A stretch of DNA of 64,000 nt, from NCBI GenBank assembly GCA_038025085.1, contig CM076140.1, forward strand, positions 30,491,501-30,555,500, given 5' to 3'. Source of the stretch: Tetragonia tetragonoides (lineage: Eukaryota > Streptophyta > Magnoliopsida > Caryophyllales > Aizoaceae). The position numbers and the translations under genes are program-made. Positions 36,081 to 46,400 of the stretch are shown one piece after another (the stretch's first letter is position 1; every line of letters starts with the position of its first letter). The notes under the pieces were generated by a model. That model did not search any database and had not been told where the DNA came from. It was given only the letters and a program-made list of their open reading frames with translations.

Positions 36081-39000
36081 GCATTTACGCGTTTTAAAAG
36101 CTCGTACGAGTAGGGTGAAAGAGATTGGAGTTCTTTTGTGTTGTATATTAAGAGAAAGCACTCAAATGTTTTGTTTGCATTCATTTGAGTATGAAACTAC
36201 CCCAAGAATGTTTTATAGTACAAACAAGCTTAAACTCAAGCTGTTTTAATGCATTTAAGCGTTTTAAAAGCTCATACGAGTAGGGTGAAAGAGATTTTAG
36301 TTCGTTTTTATTGTATATTAAAGCATCCAATGCATTCATTTGAGTGTGACACTACACCTAGGATGTTTTCAAGTACAAACAAGATTCAATTAAAGCTTTT
36401 GAATGCATTTACGCGTTTTAAAAGCTCGTACGAATAGGGTGAAAGACACTTGAGTTCTTTTGTGTTGTATATCAAGAGAACCCATCCAAATGTTTTGTTT
36501 GCATTCATTTGAGTATGAAACTACACCAAGAATGTTTTATAGTACAAACAAGCTTCAACTCAAGCTGTTTTAATGCATTTACGCGTTTTAAAAGCTCATA
36601 CGAGTAGGGTGAAAGAGATTTTAGTTCGTTTGTGTTGTATATATTAAGAGAAAGCATCCAAATACTTTGTTTGCATTCATTTGAGTGTGAAAACTACACC
36701 TAGGATATTTTCAAGTACAAACAAGCTTCAACTCAAGCTTTTGAATGCATTTACGCGTTTTAAAACCTCGTACGAGTAGGGTGAAAGAGATTTGAGTTCT
36801 TTTGTGTTGTATATTAAGAGAAAGCATCCAAATACTTTGTTTGCATTCATTTGAGTGTGAAACTACACCTAGGATATTTTCAAGTACAAACAAGCTTCAA
36901 CTCAAGCTTTTGAATGCATTTACGCGTTTTAAAAAGCTCGTACGAGTAGGGTGAAAGAGACTTGAGTTCTTTTGTGTTGTATATTAAGAAAAAGCATCCA
37001 AATACTTTGTTTGCATTCATTTGAATGTGAAACTACAACTAGGATGTTTACAAGTACAAACAAGCTTCAACTCAATCTTTTGAATTCATTTACCCGTTTT
37101 AAAGCTCGTACGACTAGGGTGAAAGAGATTTGAGTTCGTTTGTGTGGTATAGTAATAGAAAGCATCCAAATACTTTGTTTGCATTCATTTGAGTGTGAAA
37201 CTACACCTAGGATGTTTAGAAGTACAAACAAGCTTCAACTCAAGCTTTTGAATGCATTTACGCGTTTTAAAAGCTCTTACGAGTAGGGTGAAAGAGATTT
37301 GAGTTCTTTTGTGTTGTATATTAAGAGAAAGCATCCAAATACTTTGTTTGCATTCATTTGAGTGTGAAACTACACCTAGGGTGTTTTCAAGTACAAACAA
37401 GCTTCAACTCAAGCTTTTAAATGCATTTACGCGTTTTAAAAACTCTTACGAGTAGGGTGAAAGAGATTTGAGTTCTTTTGTGTTGTATATTAAGGGAAAG
37501 CATACAAATACTTTGTTTGCATTCATTTGAGTGTGAAACTACACCTAAGGTGTTTTCAAGTACAAACAAGCGTCAACTAAACCTTTTGAATGCATTTACG
37601 CGTTTTAAAAGCTTGTACGAGTAGGGTGAAAGAGTTTTGAGTTCGTTTGTGTTGTATATTAAGAGAAAGCATCCAAATACTTTGTTTGCATTCATTTGAG
37701 TGTGAAACTACACCTAGGATATTTTCAATTACAAACAATCTTCAACTCAAGCTTTTGAATGCATTTACGCGTTTTAAAAGCTCGTACGAGTAGGGTGAAA
37801 GAGACTTGAGTTCTTTTGTGTTGTATATTAAGAGAAAGCATACAATACTTTGTTTGCATTCTTTTGAGTGTGAAACTACACCGAGGATGTTTACAAGTAC
37901 AAACAAGCTTCAACTCAAGCTTTTGAATTCATTTACCCATTTTAAAAGCTCGTACGACTAGGGTGAAAGAGATTTGATTTCGTTTGTGTGGTATATTAAG
38001 AGAAAGCATCCAAATACTTTGTTTGCATTCATTTGAGTGTGAAACTACACCTAGGATATTTTCAAGTACAAATAAGCTTCAACTCAAGCTTTTGAATGTA
38101 TTTACGCGTTTTAAAAGCTCGTACGAGTAGGGTGAAAGAGACTTGAGTTCTTTTGTGTTGTGTATTAAGAGAAAGCATCCAAATACTTTGTTTGCATTCA
38201 TTTGAGTGTGAAACTACAGCTAGGATGTTTACAAGTACAAACAAGCTTCAACTCAAGCTTTTGAATTCATTTACCCGTTTTAAAAGCTCGTATGACTAGG
38301 GTGAAAGAGATTTGAGTTCGTTTGGGTGGTATATTAAGAAAAAGCATCCAAATACTTTGTTTGCATTCATTTGAGTTTGAAACTACACCTAGCATTTTTA
38401 GAAGTACAAACAAGCTTCAACTCAACCTTTTGAATGCATTTACGCGTTTTAAATGCTCTTACGAGTAGGGTGAAAGAGATTTGAGTTCTTTTGTGTTGTA
38501 TATTAAGAGAAAGCATCCAAATATTTTTTGTTTGCATTCATTTGAGTGTGAAACTACACCTAGGATATTTTCATGAACAAGCAAGCTTCAACTCAAGATG
38601 TTTTAATGCATTTACGCGTTTTAAAAGCTCATACGAGTAGGGTGAATGAGATTTGAATTCTTTTGTGTTGTATTTTAAGAGAAAGCATTCAAATACTTTG
38701 TTTGCATTCATTTGAGTGTCAAACTACACCTAGGATATTTTCAAGTACAAACAAGCTTCAACTCAAGCTTTTGAATGCATTTACGCTTTTTAAAAGCTCG
38801 TACGAGTAGGGTGAAAGAGACTTGAGTTCTTTTGTGTTGTATATTAAGAGAAAGCATCCAAATACTTTGTTTGCATTCATTTGAGTGTGAAACTACACCC
38901 AGGATGTTTACAAGTACAAACAAGCTTCAACTCAACCTTTTTAATGCATTTACGTGTTTTAAAAGCTCGTACGACTGGGGTGAAAGAGATTTGAGTTCGT

Positions 39001-39558
39001 TTGTGTGGTATATTAAGAGAAAGCATCCAAATACTTTGTTTGCATTCATTTGAGTGTGAAACTACACCTAGGATGTTTAGAAGTAAAAACAAGCTTCAAC
39101 TCAAGCTTTTGAATGCATTTACGCGTTTTAAAAGCTCTTACGAGTAGGGTGAAAGAAATTTGAGTTCTTTTGTGTTGTATATTAAGAGAAAGCAACCAAA
39201 TACTTTTCTTATATTCATTTGAGTGTGAAACTACACCTAGGATGTTTAGAAGTACAAACAAGCTTCAACTCAAGCTTTTGAATGCATTTACGCGTTTTAA
39301 AAGCTCTTACAAGTAGGGTGAAAGAGATTGGAGTTCTTTTGTGTTGGATATTAAGAGAAAGCACCTAAATGTTTTGTTTGCATTCATTTGAGTATGAAAC
39401 TAACCCAAGAATGTTTTATTGTACAAACAAGCTTCAACTCAAGCTTTTTTAATGCATTTACGCGTTTTAAATGCTCATACGAGTAGGGTGAAAGAGTTTT
39501 GAGTTCGTTTCTGTTGTATATTAAGAGAAAGCATCCAATGCATTCATTTGAGTGTGAC
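36081..39558 (+). repeat. Irregular satellite up to the solo LTR
   Basis: About 20 monomers. The first part (about 36090-36650) repeats the B'-C'-B module of 34745-35310 at an offset of about 1344 bp, with an added deletion in TTAAAGCATCC near 36319. The remainder is mixed A and D monomers. The segment ends inside a C' monomer (GCATCCAATGCATTC at about 39530) that was split by the solo LTR. No gene is seen. Confidence 0.85.
39554..39558. repeat. Target-site duplication GTGAC (left of solo LTR)
   Basis: GTGAC directly before the LTR start TGATG. It corresponds to monomer positions 135-139 of a C-type copy (GTGTGACAC). Confidence 0.9.
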
Positions 39559-40387
39559 TGATGTGAAATAAGTAACAAAACGGAAATTAACCTTTGATAG
39601 TATCACACAAAGGGATCTTGTTCAAGAATCACTCAAGAACAACTCACGAATCACTCGTAAGGACTTCAACCTGAATCACTCAGTTTGAGGGGTAAATACT
39701 CACGTATTCAATAATTAATCATCAAAACACGAGTTTACAATAGCAAACATCTCCCCTATTTATAGACAAAGAAATCTAAAGCTATTCGGAATCCTAATCC
39801 TAGTCCAAATAGGAAACTAACTACGAAACTGACTACAATTGTAAAACGAGCTAATTAACAGTTTTCCTAATACCTAATGGACTTCTAATACTAATAACAA
39901 TCAGATTATTACTCTCCTAAACATATTCTAACTAATTAAGGGAATACTAAACGAAATCGAACTAAACAACTGATTACCTAGCGCCCAAGGCTCAAAACCG
40001 GTTGTAACAGCTTTGCACCGTAATTTCAATTGCCTTTTCAACCTTTTTACATTCTGAATATAGGAAAACTCAAAGCATGGGAGTTTTAGATGTCGTTTCC
40101 ATCTTTCTACAGAACTTTGAATCACCATGATCCCATGTCGTATGAGTGAGTTATGATTAAAATACGAACCAGTGTAGAAGCTGTCAAAATTACGGGAATC
40201 CTGATAACGAATGTGATCATATAATAAGAGCTTTAATCCCGACCTTGTGTGGAAACTCCATGTAATTATCTTTATAGGAGTCAATTTAATGCATAACCAC
40301 CAAAGGAACTCGATGTAAACAAGAATATATGTTCTGTTGCTAGTTCCTTGGTTGTTCTGTTTACTTTGCACACTTGCTCCCGCATCA
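39559..40387 (-). mobile_element. Solo LTR (829 bp), same family as the 49.4-52.8 kb element
   Basis: Non-satellite sequence beginning TGATGTG and ending CCGCATCA. The 5-bp inverted ends are TGATG/CATCA and fit the usual LTR TG...CA form. Perfect 5-bp copies of GTGAC flank it, and removing it restores a continuous monomer. It is clearly homologous along its length to the 857-bp LTRs at 49404 and 51754, sharing for example AAGGCTAAAACCGGTTG-like and CTAATACCTAATGGAC stretches, but it is visibly more diverged and has small indels. A core promoter on the minus strand gives the orientation. No internal domain, PBS or PPT is present, so this is the product of LTR-LTR recombination. Open frames inside it look incidental. 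Confidence 0.93.
39757..39764 (-). promoter_or_regulatory. LTR TATA box (solo LTR)
   Basis: On the minus strand this reads TATAAATA followed by GGGGAG, a typical plant TATA context. It lies about three quarters of the way through the LTR in minus orientation, where a U3/R boundary is expected. It supports the minus orientation of the LTR. Confidence 0.65.
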
Positions 40388-40392
40388 GTGAC
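40388..40392. repeat. Target-site duplication GTGAC (right of solo LTR)
   Basis: GTGAC directly after the LTR end GCATCA, followed by ACTACACCTAGG, so the interrupted monomer continues in register. Confidence 0.9.
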
Positions 40393-41740
40393 ACTACACC
40401 TAGGATGTTTTAAAGTACAAACAAGATTCAATTAAAGCTTTTGAATGCATTTACGCGATTTAAAAGCTCGTACGAATAGCGTGAAAGAGATTTGAGTTCT
40501 TTTGTGTTGTATATTAAGAGAAAGCATCCAAATGTTTTGTTTGCATTCATTTGAGTATGAAACTACACCAAGAATGTTTTATAGTACAAACAAGCTTCAA
40601 CACAAGCTTTTGAATGCATTTACGCGTTTTAAAAGCTCGTACGACTAGGGTGAAAGAGATTTGAGTTCTTTTGTGTTGTATATTAAGAGAAAGCATCCAA
40701 ATACTTTGTTTGCATTCATTCGAGTGTGAAACTACATCTAGGATGTTTAGAAGTACAAAAAAGCTTCAACTCAAGCTATTGAATGCATTTACGTGTTTTA
40801 AAAGCTCGTACGAGTAGGGTGAAACAGATTGGAGTTCTTTTGTGTTGTATATTAAGAGAAAGCACCCAAATGTTTGGTTTGCATTCACTTGAGTATGAAA
40901 CTACCCCAAGAATGTTTTATAGTACAAACAAGCTTCAACTTAAGCTTTTTTAATGCATTTACGCGTTTTAATTGCTCATACGTGTAAGGTGAAAGAGTTT
41001 TGAGTTCGTTTCTGTTGTATATTAAGAGAAAGCATCCAATGCATTCATTTTAGTGTGACACTACACCTAGGATGTTTTCAAGTACAAACAAGATTCAATT
41101 AAAGCTTTTGAATGCATTTACGCGTTTTAAAAGCTCGAACGAGTAGGGTGAAAGAGATTTGAGTTCTTTTGTGTTGTATATTAAGTGAAGGCATCCAAAT
41201 ATTTTGTTTGCATTCATTTGAGTATGAAACTACACCATGAATGTTTTATAGCACAAACAAACTTCAACTCAAGCTGTTTTAATGCATTTACGCGTTTTAA
41301 AAGCTCATACGAGTAGGGTGAATGAGTTTTGAGTTCTTTTGTGTTGTATATTAAGAGAAAGCAACCAAATAATTTGCTTATATTCATTTGAGTGTGAAAC
41401 TACAACTAGGATGTTTAGAAGTACAAACAAGCTTCAACTCAAGTTTTTGAATGCATTTACACGTTTTAAAAGCTCGTTCGAGTACGGTGAAAGAGATTGG
41501 AGTTCTTTTGTGTTGTATATTAAGAGAAAGCATCCAAATAATTTGTTTACATTCATTTGAGTGTGAAACTACACCTAGGATGTTTTCAAGTACGAACAAG
41601 CTTCAACTAAAGCTTTTGAATGCATTTACGCGTTTTAAAAGCTCTTACGATTAGGGTGAAAGAGATTTGAGTTCTTTTGTGTTGTATATTAAGAGAAAGC
41701 ATCGAAGTACTTTGTTTGCATTCATTTGAGTGTGAAACTA

Positions 41741-43466
41741 CACCTAGGGTGTTTTCAAGTACAAACAAGCTTCAACTCAAGCTTTTAAATGCATTTACGC
41801 GTTTTAAAAGCTCTTACGAGTAGGGTGAAAGAGATTTGAGTTCTTTTGTGTTGTATATTAAGAGAAAGCATCCAAATGCTTTGTTTGCATTCATTTGAGT
41901 GTGATACTACACGTAGGATGTTTACAAGTACAAACAAGCTTCAACTCAAGCTTTTGAATGCATTTACGCGTTTTAAAAGCTCGTACGAGTAGGGTGAAAG
42001 AGATTTGAGTTCTTTTGTTTTGTATATTAAGAGAAATCATCCAAGTAATTTGTTTGCATTCATTTGAGTGTAAAACTATACCTAGGATATTTTCACGTAC
42101 AAACAAGCTTCAACTCATGCTTTTAAATGAATTTACGCGTTTTAAAAGCTCTTACGAGTAGGGTGAAAGAGATTTGAGTTCTTTTGTATTGTATATTAAG
42201 AGAAAGCATCCAAATGTTTTATTTGCATTCATTTGAGTATGAAACTACACCATGAATGTTTTATAGTATATACAAGCTTCAACTCAAGCTGTTTTAATGC
42301 ATTTACGCGTTTTAAAAGCTCATACGAGTAGGGTGAAAGAGATTTGAGTTCTTTTGTGTTGTATATTAAGACAAAGCATCCAAATACTTTGTTTGCATTC
42401 ATTTGAGTATGAAACTACACCTAGGATGTTAACAAGTACAATCAAGCTTCAATTGAAGCTTTTGAATGCTTTTACACTTTTTAACAGCTCGTACGACTAG
42501 GGTGAAAGGGATTTGAGTTCGTTTGTGTGGTATATTAAGAGAAAGCATCCAAATACCTTGTTTGCATTAATTTGAGTGTGAAACTACACCTAGCATGTTT
42601 AGAAGTACAAACAAGCTTCAATTCAAGCTTTCGAATGCATTTACGTGTTTCAAAAGCTCATACGACTAGGGTGAAAGAGATTTGAGTTCGTTTGTGTCGT
42701 ATTTTAAGTGAAAGCATCCAAATACTTTGTTTGCATTCATTTCATTGTGAAACTACACCTAGGGTGTTTCCAAGTACAAACAACCTTCAACTCAAGCTTT
42801 TAAATGCATTTACGCGTTTTAAAAGCTCTTACGAGTAGGGTGAAAGAGATTTGAGTTCTTTTGTGTTGTATATTAAGAGAAAGCATCCAAATGCTTTGTT
42901 TGTATTCATTTGAGTGTGATACTACACGTAGGATGTTTACAAGTACAAACAAGCTTCAACTCAAGCTTTTGAATGCATTTACGCATTTTAAAAGCTCGTA
43001 CGAGTAGGGTGAAAGAGATTTGAGTTCTTTTGTTTTGTATATTAAGAGAAAGCATCCAAATAATTTGTTTGCATTCATTTGAGTGTAAAACTATACCTAG
43101 GATATTTTCACGTACAAACAAGCTTCAACTCATGCTTTTAAATGAATTTACGCGTTTTAAAAGCACTTACGAGTACGGTGAAAGAGATTTGAGTTCTTTT
43201 GTATTGTATATTAAGAGAAAGCATCCAAATGTTTTATTTGCATTCATTTTAGTATGAAACTACACCAAGAATGTTTTATAGTATAAACAAGCTTCAACTC
43301 AAGCTGTTTTAATGCATTTACGCGTTTTAAAAGCTCATACGAGTAGGGTGAAAGAGATTTGAGTTCTTTTGTGTTGTATATTAAGACAAAGCATCCAAAT
43401 ACTTTGTTTGCATTCATTTGAGTATGAAACTACACCTAGGATGTTAACAAGTACAATCAAGCTTCA
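41741..43466 (+). repeat. 1015-bp (6-monomer) tandem duplication, second copy partial
   Basis: Copies are at about 41741-42755 and 42756-43466. Paired markers 1015 bp apart are at 41891 and 42906 (TGATACTACACGTAGG) and at about 42100 and 43115 (CATGCTTTTAAATGAATTTAC). GGATGTTAACAAGTACAATC occurs at about 42424 and 43439. The second copy ends abruptly at about 43466, where CAAGCTTCA joins TTTGAGTGTGACAC out of register. Confidence 0.85.
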
Positions 43467-46400
43467 TTTGAGTGTGACACTACACCTAGGATGTTTTCAA
43501 GTGCAAACAAGATTCAATTAAAGCTTTTGAATGCATTTACGCGTTTTAAAAGCTCGAACGAGTAGGGTGAAAGAGATTTGAGTTCTTTTGTGTTGTATAT
43601 TAAGAGAAAGCATCAAATATTTTGTTTGCATTTATTTGAGTATGAAACTACACCAAGAATGTTTTATAGTACAAACAAGCTTCAACTCTAGCTGTTTTAA
43701 TGCATTTACGCGTTTTAAAAGCTCATACGAGTAGGGTGAATGAGATTTGAGTTCTTTTGTGTTGTATATTAAGAGAAAGCATCCAAATACTTTGTTTGCA
43801 TTCATTTGAGTGTGAAACTACACCTAGGATATTTTCAAGTACAAACAAGCTTCAACTCATGCTTTTGAATGCATTTACGCGTTTTAAAAGCTCGTACGAG
43901 TAGGGTGAAAGAGACTTGAGTTCTTTTGTGTTGTATATTAAGAGAAAGCATCCAAATACTTTGTTTGCATTCATTTGAGTGTGAAAGTACACCTAGGATG
44001 TTTACAAGTACAAACAAGCTTCAACTCAAGCTTTTGAATGCATTTACGTATTTTAAAAGCTCGTACGACTGGGGTGAAAGAGATTTGAGTTCGTTTGTGT
44101 GGTATATTAAGAGAAAGCAACCAAATACTTTGCTTACATTCATTTGATTGTGAAACTACACCCAGGATGTTTAGAAGTACAAACAAGCTTCAACTGAAGC
44201 TTTTGAATGCATTTACGCGTTTTAAGAGCTCGTACGCGTAGGGTGAAAGAGATTGGAGTTCTTTTGTGTTGTATATTAAGAGAAAGCACCCAAATATTTT
44301 GTTTGCATTCATTTGAGTATGAAACTACCCCAAGAATATTTTATAGTACAAACAAGCTTCAACTCAAGCTTTTTTTATGCATTTACGCGTTTTAAATGCT
44401 CATACGAGTAGGGTGAAAAAATTTTGAGTTCGTTTCTGTTGTATATTAAGAGAAAGCATCCAATCCATTCATTTGAGTGTGACACTACACCTAGGATGTT
44501 TTCAAGTACAAACAAGATTTAATTAAAGCTTTTGAATGCATTTACGCATTTTAAAAGCTCCTACGAGTAGGGTGAAAGAGATTTGAGTTCTTTTGTGTTG
44601 TATATTAAGAGAAAGCATCCAAATGTTTTGTATGCATTCATTTGAGTATGAAACTACACCAAGAATGTTTTATTGTACAAACAAGCTTCAACTCAAGCTT
44701 TTGAATGCATTTACGCATTTTAAAAGCTCGTACGACAAGGGTCAAAGAGCTTTTAGTTCGTTTGTGTGGTATATTAAGAGAAAGCATCCAAATACTTTGT
44801 TTGCATTCATTTGAGTTTGAAACTACACGTAGGATGTTTAGAAGTACAAACAATCTTCAACTCAACCTTTTGAATGCATTTACGCGTTTTAAAAGCTCTT
44901 ACGAGTAGGGTGAAAGAGATTTGAGTTCTTTTGTGTTGTATATTACGAGAAAGCATCCAAATATTTTTTGTTTGCATTCATTTGAGAGTGAAACTACACC
45001 TAGGATGTTTTCATGTACAAACAAGCTTCAACTCAAGCTGTTTTAATGCATTTACGCGTTTTAAAAGCTCATACGAGTAGGGTGAAAGAGATTTGAGTTC
45101 TGTTGTGTTGTATATTAAGAGACAGCATCCAAATATTTTGTTTGCATTTATTGGAGTGTGAAACTACACCTAGGATGTTTAGAAGTAGAAACAAGCTTCA
45201 ACTCAAACTTTGGAATGCATTTACGCGTTTTAAAAGCTCGTACGAGTAGGGTGAAAGAGATTTGACTTCTTTTGTGTTGTATAATAAGAGAAAGCATCCA
45301 AATACTTTGTTTGCATTCATTTGAGTGTGAAACTACACCTAGGATATTTTCAAGTACAAACAGGCTTCAACTTAAGCTTTTGAATGCATTTCCGCGTTTT
45401 AAAAGCTCGTACGAGTAGGGTGAAAGAGACTTGAGTTCTTTTGTGTTGTATATTAAGAGAAAGCATCCAAATACTTTGTTTGCATTCATTTGAGTGTGAA
45501 ACTACACCTAGGATGTTTACAAGTACAAACAAGCTTCAACTCAAGCTTTTGAATGCATTTACGTGTTTTGAAAGCTCGTACGATTGGGGTGAAAGAGATT
45601 TGAGTTCTTTTTTGTGGTATATTAAGAGAAAGCATCCAAATACTTTGCTTGCATTCATTTGAGTGTGAAACTACACCTCGGATGTTTAGAAGTACAAACA
45701 AGCTTCAACTCAAGCTTTTGAATGCATTTACGCGTTTTAAAAGCTCTTAAGAGTAGGGTGAAAGAAATTTGAGTTCTTTTGTGTTGTATATTAAGAGAAA
45801 GCAACCAAATACTTTGCCTGCATTCATTTGAGTTTGAAACTACACCTAGGATGTTTAGAAATACAAACAAGCTTCAACTCAAGCTTTTGAATGCATTTAC
45901 GCGTTTTAAAAGCTCGTACGAGTAGGTGAAAGAGATTGGAGTTCTTTTGGGTTGTATATTAAGAGAAAGCACCCAGATATTTTGTTTGCATGCATTTTAA
46001 TATGAAACTGCCCCAAGAATGTTTTATAGTACAAACAAGCTTCAACTCAAGCTATTTTAATACATTTACGCGTTTTAAATGCTCATACGAGTATGGTGAA
46101 AGAGTTTTGAGTTCGTTTCTGTTGTATATTAAGAGAAAGCATCCAATGCATTCATTTGAGTGTGACACTACACCTAGGATGTTTTCAAGTACAAGCAAGA
46201 TTCAATTAATGCTTTTTAATGCATTTACGCGTTTTAAAAGTTCGTACGAGTAGGGTGAGAGAGATTTGAGTTCTTTTGTGTTGTATATAAAGAGAATGCA
46301 TCCAAATGTTTTGTTTGCATTCATTTGAGTATGAAACTACACCAAGAATGTTTTATAGTGCAAACAACCTTCAACTCAAGCTTTTGAATGCATTGACGCG

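Larger units (their letters stand above)
1..39558 (+). repeat. Satellite block 1, tandem ~169-bp monomers
   Basis: Uninterrupted head-to-tail satellite. Counted from the first AAGCTT, the consensus monomer is 169 bp. Landmarks in order are AAGCTT (1-6), AAGCTT (13-18), ATGCAT (23-28), ACGCGT (31-36), TTTTAAAA (36-43), CTCGTACGAG (45-54), GTAGGGTGAAAGAG (about 54-67), GTTGTATATTAAGAG (about 84-98), CATTCATTTGAGTGTGAAAC (about 122-141), CCTAGG (146-151) and GTACAAAC (162-169). All copies I read are in the same orientation. Monomers fall into variant classes: A, the consensus; B, with ACCAAGAATGTTTTATAG and CTGTTTTAATGC; C, with GTGTGACACTAC and GATTCAATTAAAGC; and D, with GTTTGTGTGGTATATTAAG, often with CGACTAGGGTG. 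The order of these classes defines the higher-order blocks listed separately. No gene is seen. Short open frames occur on both strands in nearly every monomer and encode variants of the same meaningless peptides. Confidence 0.97.

Noticed and set aside
39928..40431. A 167-codon minus-strand open frame over the solo LTR.
   Set aside because: It spans LTR sequence and its satellite flank. It has no recognisable domain, and the equivalent frames in the other LTR copies differ and are broken.
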